A DNA stretch of 64,000 bases from assembly GCA_964019695.1 (NCBI GenBank), contig OZ026521.1:33453601-33517600 (forward strand), in the 5' to 3' direction. How positions within the stretch are numbered: position 1 is the first letter of the stretch; every line of letters starts with the position of its first letter. The notes under the pieces were generated by a model. It saw only the letters and a list, made by a program, of their open reading frames with translations, was not told the origin of the DNA and searched no databases. The position numbers and the translations under genes were made by a program. This stretch comes from Loripinus fragilis (Eukaryota; Mollusca; Bivalvia; Lucinida; Lucinidae). Below, one piece after another: positions 41,000 through 51,310 of the stretch.

Positions 41000-42899
41000 A
41001 CTCGCAAGTATTTCCGCTTAAACAGATATAGAAAAATGAACATTTCAAGATTTTTCCAATATTAGGAATCAAATATGACTTTGTCGTAAAAAAAGATCAA
41101 GGTCAACCCAGATTCATCATTTGTGCAAACCTGGTAGGGTCCAGATCCCAAATGCTACATACCAAGTCCCAAGGCCATTGGCCTTTTGGCTCCACAGTAG
41201 AAGATATTTAAAGGGTTTTTACCTTATATGGGCATGGCTGCCATCTTGGTCATGGGACCATTAACATTTGGTACAAATTTACTCCCCTCAACTTAATAGT
41301 CTCCATATGAAATTTGAGTGGTTTCTGAGAAAACTATGTTTTAATATATTGATGAGTCTCCAATATGAGCGACCTTGGCTGAAAGGTCAAAAGTGATGAC
41401 TTATTTATAGCCATTGCCTCAACATATCAAGTGAGAACAATGACTTCTGGCTTCAACAGTATTCCAAAAAATCAATTTTTCAAAAAATGTCCAATTTAAA
41501 TGCATTTGGAAGCAAATTTGACCTTGGTATTAAATAGGTCAAGGTCAACCTAGGATCATCATTTGAACAAACTTGGTAGGCCCAACATCCAAAATGTTAC
41601 ATACATGTACTAAATCCCAAGGTCATCAGCCTTCTGGTTCTGGAGAAGATTTTTAAAGGGGTTTTGGCATCTCGGCCATCTTGGTCATGTGACCAAAACA
41701 ATTTTTTATAAATCTTGTCTAACTTATTGTAAGGAGTCTTCATTTTAAATTAGAGTTCAATGGGCCCAATGGTTTCTGAGAAAACTATGTTTAATATATT
41801 GATGGGACTCAAACATGAGCCGCTTGGCTGAAAGGTCAAAGGTCTTACCTTGACCTTTAGAACTTACATGTATTTATAGCCATTGTCACATTAGATTAAA
41901 CATATCAAGTGAGAATAATGACAATGGCTTCAGTAGTTTTCAAAAAATCAACTTTTCAAAAATATTCCCATTCAAATGCATTAGGAAGCAAAGGGGTATG
42001 TGCATTAAGGGGCTATTTTGGCTTTTCACCAATTTCATTTTGTTGGTTTATTAGAAGAATAGCCCAATTGTAAAATTCTGGCATTTATTTTACTTTTACC
42101 GGTTGCTATGGTGACCAAAATGGCTGACAAAATAGGCTTTAAATAGAGAAATTGCCATTTTAGGCCAAATTTGAGGCTTTTGGAGACCGATTTTTTAAGA
42201 ATTAGATATCAGCACAAGCAAATACCAAAAGGAAACCTTTTAATATATTGTGTGCCGTGATTATTCTCATAATCTGTTTAATATTTTTTTGGTATTTGCT
42301 TGTGCTCTATATTAGTTCCTCTGTTACACATCTCAAATTTGCTTCAAAATGGACATTTTCCTATTTTCAGCCTATTTTGGTGGCCATTTTTGTTACCATA
42401 GCAACCATAAATGTCGGATCAATGCCAGACTTTTACACTTTGGCTATTGTTCTAAAAAACTAATACAAAAACTTGTGAAGAGCCACTTTTATTTTTTGAC
42501 CTCATTAGGGGGCCAAAATAGCCTCTTAATGCACATACCCCTTTGACCTTGATGTTAAGTAGATCAAGGTCAACCTAGGATCATCATTTGAGCAAACTTG
42601 GTAGGCCCCACATCCCTGATGCTACATATTAAGTCACAAGGTCATCGGCCTTCTGGTTCTGGAGAAGAAAACTTTTTAATGGTTATTATCATATATGGGC
42701 ATGGTGGCCATTTTGGTCATGTGACCAGGACCATTTGAACAAACTTATGTTCCCCCATCCTAAGGAGTCTCCATATGAAATTTGAGTTCAATTGGCCCAG
42801 TGGTTTCAGAGGAGAAGATGTTTGAAAATGTTGACGGACGGACGACAGAGGCACTGGTATACTAATAGCTCACCTCGGAGCCTTCGGCTCAGGTGAGCT
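41000..42899 (+). mobile_element. TR-5: tandem-core element with ACGG run and terminal hairpin
   Basis: A unit of about 441-476 bp with TCAAGGTCAACC (41098, 41539, 42564), GCTACATA-AAGTCCCAAGGTCAT, GGCCATCTTGGTCATGTGAC and TCCATATGAAATTTGAGT repeats 2-3 times. It ends with GACGGACGGACGACAGAG (42833-42850) and the hairpin AGCTCACCTCGGAGCC-TTC-GGCTCAGGTGAGCT (42867-42899). The second unit is interrupted by the foldback element at 41993. The start is approximate. Confidence 0.8.
41993..42541. mobile_element. 549-bp foldback element inserted between AAA and TTT, no target duplication (Spy-like)
   Basis: GGGGTATGTGCATTAAGGGG and the complement of CCTCTTAATGCACATACCCC are the ends, one mismatch in the first 30 bases. 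Almost the whole element folds back on itself (for example GGTTGCTATGGTGACC with GGTTACCATAGCAACC, and GCACAAGCAAATACC with GGTATTTGCTTGTGC). The occupied site reads GAAGCAAA-element-TTTGACC; the uninterrupted TR-5 unit at 41500-41530 reads GAAGCAAATTTGACC, so the empty site is restored exactly. Insertion between AAA and TTT without duplication is the published signature of Spy transposons in the PIF/Harbinger-ISL2EU group. No transposase inside. Confidence 0.88.
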
Positions 42900-43605
42900 T
42901 ATAAGCCCGGCCCTGTCATTAAACAACCACAAGCACGTCATTTCAGTCCTAAACTGCGTCTGGTATACACGAGGTGCACCCAAAGATAGAACACAATATA
43001 AGGTAAATCTTGTATTAGTTCGTACAGCAAAAAATAATTATTTTTCTCTGTGTACGAAATAATAAAAAATATTTTCCTGAAAAACGGCACTGTACGAACT
43101 AATGAAATGAAATTCTGAAGATCGATAAAACGGGGCCAAAACATGCGGAAATTGCCAAAGAGGGAGGAATTTCTGTTAATTCTTTTAGTCTCATCATAGA
43201 TTGAATGCCTGATTAGTATTTTAAATAAAACTAACATTCTTAATAGCATGTGAAATATTGCAAATAAACAACCAAACATAAAAGTCGCAATAATCACCTA
43301 CTGTGTCGTTTCAACCAACTTGTTTTCATACAATGTGCGATATACCTGGCGATATCTATGGTTAAACTCGTTCTATGACAACTCGGATCCAGTACTGGTC
43401 CGACATGACAATTGTCTTGATTGGAATCATAACAAAATTCACTACCGATGGCTAGCTCTACAACATAAAGCTGACGTAAAGCAGCTGTCAGTTAAGCGTA
43501 CAAACTTTGTTGAACCTGATTACAACTATTTGGCTTGTCACAACAACTTTCCTTTCAACAGTCAATCAATTAAAGTTTATTTTAGCCATTATTCAAACAC
43601 AGTCC

Positions 43606-43755
43606 TGTCAAAGCTACCTGGATGAATGACAGCTCCTTGAAATATCTTTTGTCCAGCCTCAAATGACCAGTCACTCTTGTTACCATAGCTATCCAGTTAA
43701 AAGTTTCAATGAAATGTAATAGATATTATCAAATGTATGGCTCATGAAAAAATGC

Positions 43756-43786
<31 letters not shown>

Positions 43787-43935
43787 TATCATCATCATCA
43801 TATGTATGGCTCATGAAAAAAATGCTCATCATCATCATCATCATCATCATATGTATGGCTCATGAAAAAATGCCCATCATAATCATCATCATCATCATCA
43901 TATGTATGGCTCATGAAAAAATGCTCATCATCATT

Positions 43936-44013
<78 letters not shown>

Positions 44014-44085
44014 TGTATGGCTCATGAAAAAATGCTCATCATCAAGGGCATATTAAATGTAGATGCTGTGAGTAGAAATAGATAA
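43606..44085 (+). repeat. Microsatellite-bearing repeat, (ATC)n blocks
   Basis: A unique flank (AAGCTACCTGGATGAATGAC, CCTCAAATGACCAGTCACTC, TTACCATAGCTATCCAGTTA) leads into four ATC/ATT blocks, each preceded by TATGGCTCATGAAAAAATGC. The same flank and microsatellite occur inverted at 57714-57931. Long apparent poly-Ile and poly-Asp frames here are products of the triplet repeat, not genes. Confidence 0.85.
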
Positions 44086-45304
44086 TGAGTTTTATCATTT
44101 TGTCTGGAGATCATAAGACTTGAAAGTACCGTTAGTCTTTGAAAGTTCCACTTTGATCTCACAATGATGGCTTTTGCACTCTTCTTTATTGAGTTTCAAC
44201 CCGGACCCAGTATTCATTATTTAGAATAAAGCTTGATATTTCATATGGATCATCTTCACATGAAAAGCCATCTTTCATTTAATTTCAAAGACGGCAACGA
44301 AATTTAAAAGTCAAAATTTTGAAGGTCGCAAGACATAGAGGAATATGAACAATTTTATTTGTTACATGGAATATACATGACTGGGGCAGCGGATGTAAGT
44401 TTTATTTTAGGATGTCTATGTTTACATGATATTTGACACCCAAATCTAGCTGACACATTGGATATGTACACATATGAAGGCGTTGCTTTCTTTTTTGATA
44501 AATCTAATCAGCATCAATCATGTGAGTTTGTTCAGCGCTGACTGACAACTAGGATAGTAAATATAGGTTCATCACAGTAAAATATTGATTATTGAATAGC
44601 TATACATTGTAACTGACTTCGAGACAGTTTGTACGCTTTATTGACCACAGCTTTATATCCGCAGCTTTCGTTTTGGGTCATGATTTTTAGAACCCTTGGA
44701 ATGCAACATAGAAGTTGACAAGACAATGTTGTATGATGTGTGCGTACATTAAGTCTGACAGGTTAGAGGTACGTATGCTTGATTTTTTCTTGATGTGCAA
44801 TGCGAGTTCCGAATGAAAAATGAAAATGACTGTTAAATGTGAAAATATGAACAACTGGAACGCAGAATTCTCATTCATGAGAGTAATACATTTTTTGCCT
44901 ATGTATTGTAAAAAGACCCACAATTTACGTTTTTGCGATGCTTACTCCATTTATAAACACCTATATATAGGTTGGTTCGAGTCTTCATTGTGATGTCGCA
45001 GTATTCCATTTTCATATACATATTCATGTATGTTACATGTAGCATTTAAAGATTATGATAATGGCAATCAATGTAGAACCAGATTCTTGTACTTTGTCAT
45101 CTATGGTCGCTTGACCAGGAAAAGCCTGGATACATGAGAAAACCTGTCTTTCATTAACGGTGAAAATTGGATTTCGCAGGGGATCTTTCATACTGACTTT
45201 TTAACAGCCAAAAACAGTGTTGGATGCACATGCTAGTCTTTGCACTCTCGTGCACTAGCTGGCCGTAAACACCACAGATCTGACGGCTTATTTCCGTTAA
45301 TAGT
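44086..45304. other. No feature recognised
   Basis: AT-rich sequence inside the 43002-47453 region; no frame with protein-like composition and no repeat partner was seen. Confidence 0.4.
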
Positions 45305-45460
45305 CGTCGTTGGGTGGTATTTTTCATTTTTTTTAAATTTGATAGACCATGATTATGTAGGCAAACAGTGGCGACCCTGTTCATACACCGCCGAATTCTG
45401 ATCTGGGTCACTGTTTTCATGTCCTTCAAACAGGACACATGGCTTAGCTTAATGTGTCAT
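45305..45460. repeat. MITE family P, copy 2
   Basis: TGGGTGGTATTTTTCATTTT, AAATTTGATAGACCATGA, GCAAACAGTGGCGACCCTG and TCTGATCTGGGTCACTG correspond to 34035-34200. Confidence 0.6.
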
Positions 45461-45724
45461 GTACATTTTCTTACGTTTAGGCCACGACGTGCGACCCCAA
45501 ATCTTAAAACAACACATGGCCGGAATTGAAGTGAGCGGTCTCTTTGATCTTAAAAAGGGTCATGCTGTCTTTGCCTTTGACGTCAGCTGATATAATTAGC
45601 AGATGGTTTGTGAATTGGCAAGGCCCTGCAATACAAATGTCCAAGGATCTCTGGTATAAAAAGTCCCTGCCTGATATGACGTACAAATGTGAATTCAAAC
45701 TGTTTGAAACTTTGATATTGGCGG

Positions 45725-45880
45725 AGACAGAGAGGAGGGGGGGGCAGGGCCCTGGACCACCCCCCACCCCTGGAAAATTGCAAGTTGTCATTTACTTCCA
45801 AGAAGAAAAACTGGTCTGAACTTCTCTCGAGAAGCAACCCCCCACCCTGTTGGAGTTGTCTGGATCCGCACACGCATGTC
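45725..45880. repeat. Repeat family S, partial copy
   Basis: GGGGCAGGGCCCTGGACC, TGGAAAATTGCAAGT and GTCTGGATCCGCACACGCAT resemble 56599-56710 and 61572-61832, where the ends are GCGTGGATCCAGAGGGGAGG and TGGATGCGCGCATGGATG. Confidence 0.55.
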
Positions 45881-47300
45881 TGACGGTGAAATTTTATTTT
45901 TTATTTTCATTTTTTGCATGTAGCAGGTTTTATAATAGCTATCATACTTTCTAGAGCTAACTGAGTGCACGGATGCGCAGGCTGATCTGCGCCTTTGTTG
46001 TTTGCATGCAACAAAGTCGAGTTTCTCGCAACAAGGTACAAATAAAGCAAACCCTGATAAGATGTCGCAATCATCTCAAAGGTCTTTCCTGTTCAAATGC
46101 CAAAGTGTGTGGGATTAAGTTTTAAATAAATTATAACGCAATTTGCCAAATTTAAGTTAAACAAGACGCTTTTTTGAACATTTATTTTCTTATCACAAAG
46201 CAAACAATTGTTGCGGTGTTCATTGGTGTATTATACACAGCAACTGAGTGGGACTATAAGCCTAACTTAAGACAAGCACCTTCATTGTATATGTGAGCAG
46301 TTATGCCCCTGGCAAGACTGAATTGATGTGCAGGCTCGCCTGAGCCTTCGCTGGCCGCATGTGCGAGAGGTAACATAATATCATGAACTGACTCGTTTCA
46401 TTAACAGCCAAATGCAAAGCATGATGCAGAAGCATGCAAAAATCAATTTACATCTTGGTTTGTGCGTCTGTGCGAACATGCGATGATCCACTGGAATCAT
46501 TTAATGTGTTCAATCTGTTAGCCCCATAATACAGTTTCATGAGGACGCCGCGCTAGGCTCATCAGAGTTTAAACTTATTTTATTACGCTCATTGCGTGCG
46601 TGTTTTGGTGAACTTAGAAAACCGCCAAAGTCGTATAAAATTGATGTTTGCATATTTAAAGCACAGCACGTAGATGTCTAGATTGTTTGGGCCTTAGTCT
46701 TCATCCACTTAAAAACTGTGAGTCAGTGATCAGCGTGACCCTGACAAGATTGCACAAAAGAGCAGGCTCTCCTGAGCCTTCGCTGACCACATTTGTGATA
46801 TGGTTTCATCATGCTCGGATCCAGTGATTAAAAAAAAAGATACATGGACATTGTGTAGAAGTTCTCCATGTCGCACACACGCATGTGTGCGCACTCTGGA
46901 TTTAAAAATCGCAAGGAGGAAAAAAGGCTAAAATAAGTTGTGTTTTTTGGTAGTGTTGGTATAAGGATTAACGTGCTTAGATTCCCGTTTCGAGAATATT
47001 GATTCACAATCATTGTGCACACGCGCGTGGTTGTTTGCATGTATTTGATTTTTGTCATGACTGGACAAATTATCTCCAATGATGGCGACAAAGGCGTGCA
47101 AATTTGCATTGAACCTAGAGCGTTTATCAGGGAATAAAAGTTTGGCATGCATCAATGCTGAATGCACGTTAGCGACACTGACGGTCGCACCGACAGGCGC
47201 CGCTGATATGATCGTAAACTGGCGTGCTCGACGGTAGGAAATCGAAAGTATTTTAGACAGACACATGTGCACTGATTAAACGACATGTAGGTACCAAAAT
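45881..47300. other. Scattered shared-core fragments, no gene
   Basis: Fragments of family J/D type cores (GATGCGCAGGCTGATCTGCG near 45973, GGCTCGCCTGAGCCTTCGCT near 46333, GGCTCTCCTGAGCCTTCGCT near 46764) lie in otherwise unrecognised sequence. Confidence 0.45.
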
Positions 47301-47789
47301 GAAGGAAAAACCCACTGTGTACGAACTATTAAAAATTAGAAATCGGAAAAATGACCACTGTACGAACTAATACATGACATTTTGGTCTGGCCACCGTGGA
47401 ATAATTTATGGTGTACAAACTATTCGAGTGTACGAACTAATACAAGATTTACCATAGATTAAGTAACTCAAAGCAAATGTACAATATCTATAGACCAGTC
47501 CAATGTTATTGTTTTCATCCAGGCTTATTGACAGTGTGATAACAATTTGACCACGTGACTTTTTATTGTGATTGGCAAAAAACCTTCCGCTCAATGCAAT
47601 GGCCATTGAGCTGAGCCAACTATTATGTGAGAAAATATAGTCTTAAATCATATTTTAGCCCAAGGATTTAATTTGGATATTTTAACCCAAGGATTTAATT
47701 TAAATATGTAGAATAAGGCTTTATTAAGCATTTGGGAAAGTCTGCCACAATACGAGAATCAAATCACTGCTTGGGTGTATATAAGGAGC

Positions 47790-47972
47790 ATTCACCATAT
47801 CTACATTAATTGCTGGTTACCGGTTTACAGGTGGTCAGTAATGGACAAACAGGTAACCAGTACCCCCCCCAATACCTGGAAATGGGGGGGGGGGGGGGGT
47901 TATGGTTACCTGTATTTACATTACTGACCACCTGTAGACTGGGAACCAGCAATTAATGTAGATATGGTGAAT
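47790..47972. repeat. 183-bp full-length palindrome with C/G tracts at the apex, copy 1
   Basis: ATTCACCATATCTACATTAA at the left is exactly complementary to the right end. The arms continue through GGTGGTCAGTAATG and CAGGTAACCAG to an apex with a C run and a 16-base G run. Copies at 50293-50468 and 58596-58729. Confidence 0.88.
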
Positions 47973-48262
47973 TATGCGTAGTACTAATCAGAGCTCTCGG
48001 AAACGCAGAATTACGCGTATAGGTACGCACGTTTTTTCCATGGGACGCATGTTTTTCGCTAGGCAGGAGTTCCGCGTTCGCATGTTTTTTTAGTCGGCAA
48101 GCGCTAAAAATCCAGTAGCTGACAGATAAATAAACACCCTCAATCAAAAGCCCTTTAATATTATGGCTTAGTAATGTCAGCCTAATCATTGCAATCGCCG
48201 TAGACACTAGCGAGATACGTTTTTATAAGAAAAAAAAAGACTTCCATCTGCATAAGATTATA

Positions 48263-48320
48263 CATAACAGAGGACTGTGTCTGTCTGTCTGTCTGTCTGC
48301 ATGTCTGTCTGTCTGTCTTG
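48263..48320. repeat. (TGTC)n microsatellite
   Basis: CTGTCTGTCTGTCTGTCTG with one CATG interruption. Confidence 0.85.
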
Positions 48321-48536
48321 TTAATGAATAAAACAAGTACCAACAGTTTAACCTTTTATTTTGATAAGGCCAACCTAAAAAATGTGTGTTGAGGTTACAT
48401 GAAAAAATATAGCAAAATATTTTGTTTTGTTAAGTAGGAACAATCCATTAATGCTTAAAGGGTTAAAATCAGTCAATTTAAAAATTATTCAAATGTATCA
48501 CTTCCGGCTAAAATGGAAAAGATATACGGTATGCAC

Positions 48537-48610
48537 AAATTGGTGGGACTCCAACTTTTTTGAGTGGGACTCCCACTTTTTCCAGTGGGACTCTTACTTT
48601 TTGCCAGATG
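48537..48610. repeat. Minisatellite, three units of about 22 bp
   Basis: The unit is GTGGGACTCCCACTTTTTCCA with variants (GTGGGACTCCAACTTTTTTG, GTGGGACTCTTACTTTTTGC). Each unit contains a small palindrome GTGGGACTCCCAC. Confidence 0.8.
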
Positions 48611-48717
48611 GGAGTCCTGAACTCCTGTTTTCAAAATCCTAGTGAGAGCTCTGGACTATGTACCAAAAAGCTCCATTTTGTTCGCTGGAAATGACGCTTT
48701 GAAATTAGTTCTCAGCA

Positions 48718-49266
48718 GGGCTTCAGATTTTTTCCAAGTTTGGTGGGCCGAAGTGACCCATGGAGCAAAAAATTTGTGGGTCATTTTCTGAAATGATGGG
48801 CCCAAGCACATCAAACTAACCACAGTTGACATTTGGGCAGTGTATTTTACCTACACATTGACGCAGACACTGTTATGCGAATGTACATTAAAACATTTCT
48901 TAAGCGGCCACTGAAAAAAGACGACCAATTATCACTTAATGCAGGTCAAGAGTATTGCAGAATGCTCCAAGGGGAGCATTCTGCAATACTTTTGACCTTC
49001 ATTAAGCTACCATTTGTTATTAAGATCTTTGTTTTTTGTATTTTTTGAGTGGCTGCTTAAGACAGGTTTTATTGTATTGACAACCTACATATTCTTTCTG
49101 TTTTGTGGAGTTTGTAGACTGGCTGTAAGATGAATATTTTTATTAATGTGAGATTTTTTCACAACTAAAAAGGATGGGTCAAATGGGCCCACTGCCTTTG
49201 AAAGTGATGGGCCATATTTTGAAATCATGGGACAATGACCCGGGCCCACCATAAATCTGAAGGCCT
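48718..49266. mobile_element. 549-bp inverted-repeat element carrying a nested MITE E
   Basis: GGCTTCAGATTTTTTCCAAG and GGTGGGCC at the left pair with GGGCCCACCATAAATCTGAAG at the right; GTGACCC/GGGTCATT words follow inside both arms. The family E copy at 48890 lies inside. Confidence 0.7.
48890..49077. repeat. MITE family E, copy 3
   Basis: AAGCGGCCACTGAAAAAAGA, ATTGCAGAATGCTCCAAGGG with its palindromic partner, AGCTACCATTTGTTATTAAG, and GACAGGTTTTATTGTATTG. Confidence 0.82.
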
Positions 49267-50292
49267 GGTTCTGTAGCATGTGGGTTCAGCCCTGTTAAAA
49301 TCGATTATTCTGATTATCCGAAAGGTTTTATCAACAGGATAAATGAAGTTTATTTTTTTCCAAAGCATCTTCTTTTCTACGACGTTTATTGTGAAATGTT
49401 GCAACCGTTTGTTTCGCTGCAATCAAACTTGTTATTGTGCTGGTATGGTTTCCGTGAAGTCAACGTCATGTTATCAAAGTCCATGTAAAGTGGACCCTCT
49501 ATGTACGGCAGAGCTCGATTCCACGGAATTGACCGATGTGCGTGCAGATTGGTCCATGAAGGTGTTAGTACACAATTACAGTCTTCCAGTTTGGTAGCCC
49601 ACGAAAATAGTACCTTTAGAAATTTAGCACTTGCCATTTCTGGGCCCTTTATGGCGTAAATGGGTGCTTTATTCGACTTTAAATGTACATGTGATTCAAC
49701 ATTGGTCTATGTTTGTCAGGCTGATGCAGAAAAATGCATCTTTGTGTGGACTATTTTGTCACAGACTCCCCGGCACACTCCCCAGGTAACGTCTGACGCG
49801 GGTCGGATTTCAGCCCGGATTTTTTGACTGTTCCCCAAAGAACGGAGAATGCTGAGAAAACGAGATTATCAAGGTAGGTTGTCTTTTCACTTTTTTGATA
49901 GGTGAATAACAGATCTTGCCACTCACAGACAGAAAAAAGTCCAAGCAATGTCCTGGAAAAATTTTCAGATGCTCGAATTCTGCCTTTTTACATGGAGTTG
50001 AATGGGACCGATTAATTGTGCACCGAACCCTGAAGTTGTTTGTTGTTGTCGCGAAAACACATGACAATTGCGAAATTATATGACAATCATATTTGTTTAC
50101 CTGTGCCCTTACTAAACCAAACACTTTATACTTTATCATGAATAAAAATTGATAAGTCTTTCAAAAAAGAAGAATAGTCTCTGAGAAATAAATCAAAAGT
50201 GAAAAATCCATTCCGGATCAAGTGAATGCTTGTTTTCGGCTAACCGTCCAGTTCGTATTAAGTCTGGTTCGTAATTCGCATGAACGGGCGAC
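49267..50292. other. Intergenic, nothing recognised
   Basis: Several short overlapping open frames on both strands, none with recognisable domains or codon pattern. Confidence 0.4.
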
Positions 50293-50468
50293 ATTCACCA
50301 TATCTACATTAATTGCTGGTTCCCTGTCTACAGGTGGTCAGTAATGTAAATACAGGTAACCAGAACCCCCCCCCCATTTCCAGGTATTGGGGGGGTACTG
50401 GTTACCTGTTTTTCCATTACTGACCACCTGTAAAGCGGGAACCAGCAATTAATGTAGATATGGTGAAT
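50293..50468. repeat. 176-bp full-length palindrome, copy 2
   Basis: ATTCACCATATCTACATTAA and its complement at the ends; apex of a 9-10 base C run, ATTTCCAGGTATT, and a 7-base G run. The right end directly abuts the 3' microsatellite of the LINE. Confidence 0.88.
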
Positions 50469-51310
50469 AGACATAGACATAGACATAGAAGATTTATTTT
50501 ACGTCGAATATACATATAACAAGTAACATAAGCCCTGTAGGGCTTTTACTTCGACAAACAAATTTAAAGAAAACAAACATAGAATATATCACAGAGCATG
50601 CAAAGTAATATTATAAACATATATATACATTGTAAGACTGAAAAAATAACTTTGGGTTAAAAAACAAAATTATTTAAAAAGTTATATCTCTATAAAAAGG
50701 TTAAATAGGGGACTAAGAGACTAGTATACTAGAGTACAAGCAAGTAGCTCTAGAAGCAAGTAGCACTCAAAGGGTAAAAATAAAAATTCTTCCCTTAAAG
50801 AATCAAGGGAAGAAAACAGTGCAGCAGAGTCTAAGTTGCAAAGTAATCACATCCTGTTGACATGTAGGGGCCCTAAAACGAAAAGGCGAAAAATAAAAGC
50901 AAGACTTTACTCAATGAGGTAGTCTTGCCAGCGAAAATTTCTAAGGCACAAATGTACAAAAGGATGGGTTAATAGAATCTAGAGCCGTCGCATGTGACCT
51001 CCAACAATGTGGCATCCCGACACACGCAGACCCAGACCAGCCCGCCCCCCCCCAGGCACAAAACCCAAACGACATCCAGGCAGCAGCCCAACAGTCACAT
51101 AACACTCAAGCGACAAGCAAAGGCCCCGATCAGACTGCGCGCATGCGCAGGCTGATCTAAGGCTTTGCTGGTCGCACATACCCCACCGTCGGAAATCCCA
51201 TGCACTGGCTCAGATAACATTTATCGTAAAAAGCAAAAAGCAAATAACAGCAAAGCGAAGCAAAGCAAAGCAAATCTAAAGCAGAAAGCAAAAAATAAAA
51301 ATAAATAAAA
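50469..51310 (-). mobile_element. LINE 3' untranslated region with ATAGAC-type 3' tail
   Basis: On the minus strand the element continues after the RT stop, through AAGCCCTACAGGGCTTATGT, to an AAAATAAATC signal and a terminal CTATGT microsatellite (50469-50488), a 3' end style seen in CR1/L2-type LINEs. A family J MITE (50982-51211) is inserted. Confidence 0.75.
50982..51211. repeat. MITE family J, copy 2, inside the LINE 3' region
   Basis: GAGCCGTCGCATGTGACCTC and GGAAATCCCATGCACTGGCTC are the ends; core GACAAGCAAAGGCCCCGATC and complement. It is more GC-rich than the copy at 16142. Confidence 0.82.

Larger units (their letters stand above)
43002..47453. mobile_element. 4.45-kb region bounded by 25-bp inverted repeats with subterminal GTACGAACTA motifs
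   Basis: GGTAAATCTTGTATTAGTTC and its complement GAACTAATACAAGATTTACC bound the region. TGTACGAACTAAT or close variants recur just inside both ends (43014, 43049, 43090 and 47313, 47356, 47410, 47430). No transposase frame was recognised inside, and the flanking bases (ATAA and ATAG) do not give a clean duplication. It contains the ATC microsatellite block, a family P copy and a family S piece. Confidence 0.65.

Noticed and set aside
43320..43625. 101-residue plus-strand frame inside the 4.45-kb inverted-repeat region
   Set aside because: Its 3' part lies in the dispersed microsatellite-flank repeat and the rest has no domain, so it is not called as a transposase.
43744..44085. Open frames with poly-Ile (+) and poly-Asp (-) proteins
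   Set aside because: They are translations of the ATC/GAT triplet repeat, which is open in several frames by composition alone.
47988..48654. CAGAGCTCTC and GAGAGCTCTG as ends of a 667-bp element
   Set aside because: Only 10 bases match, no target duplication is visible and no second copy was found.
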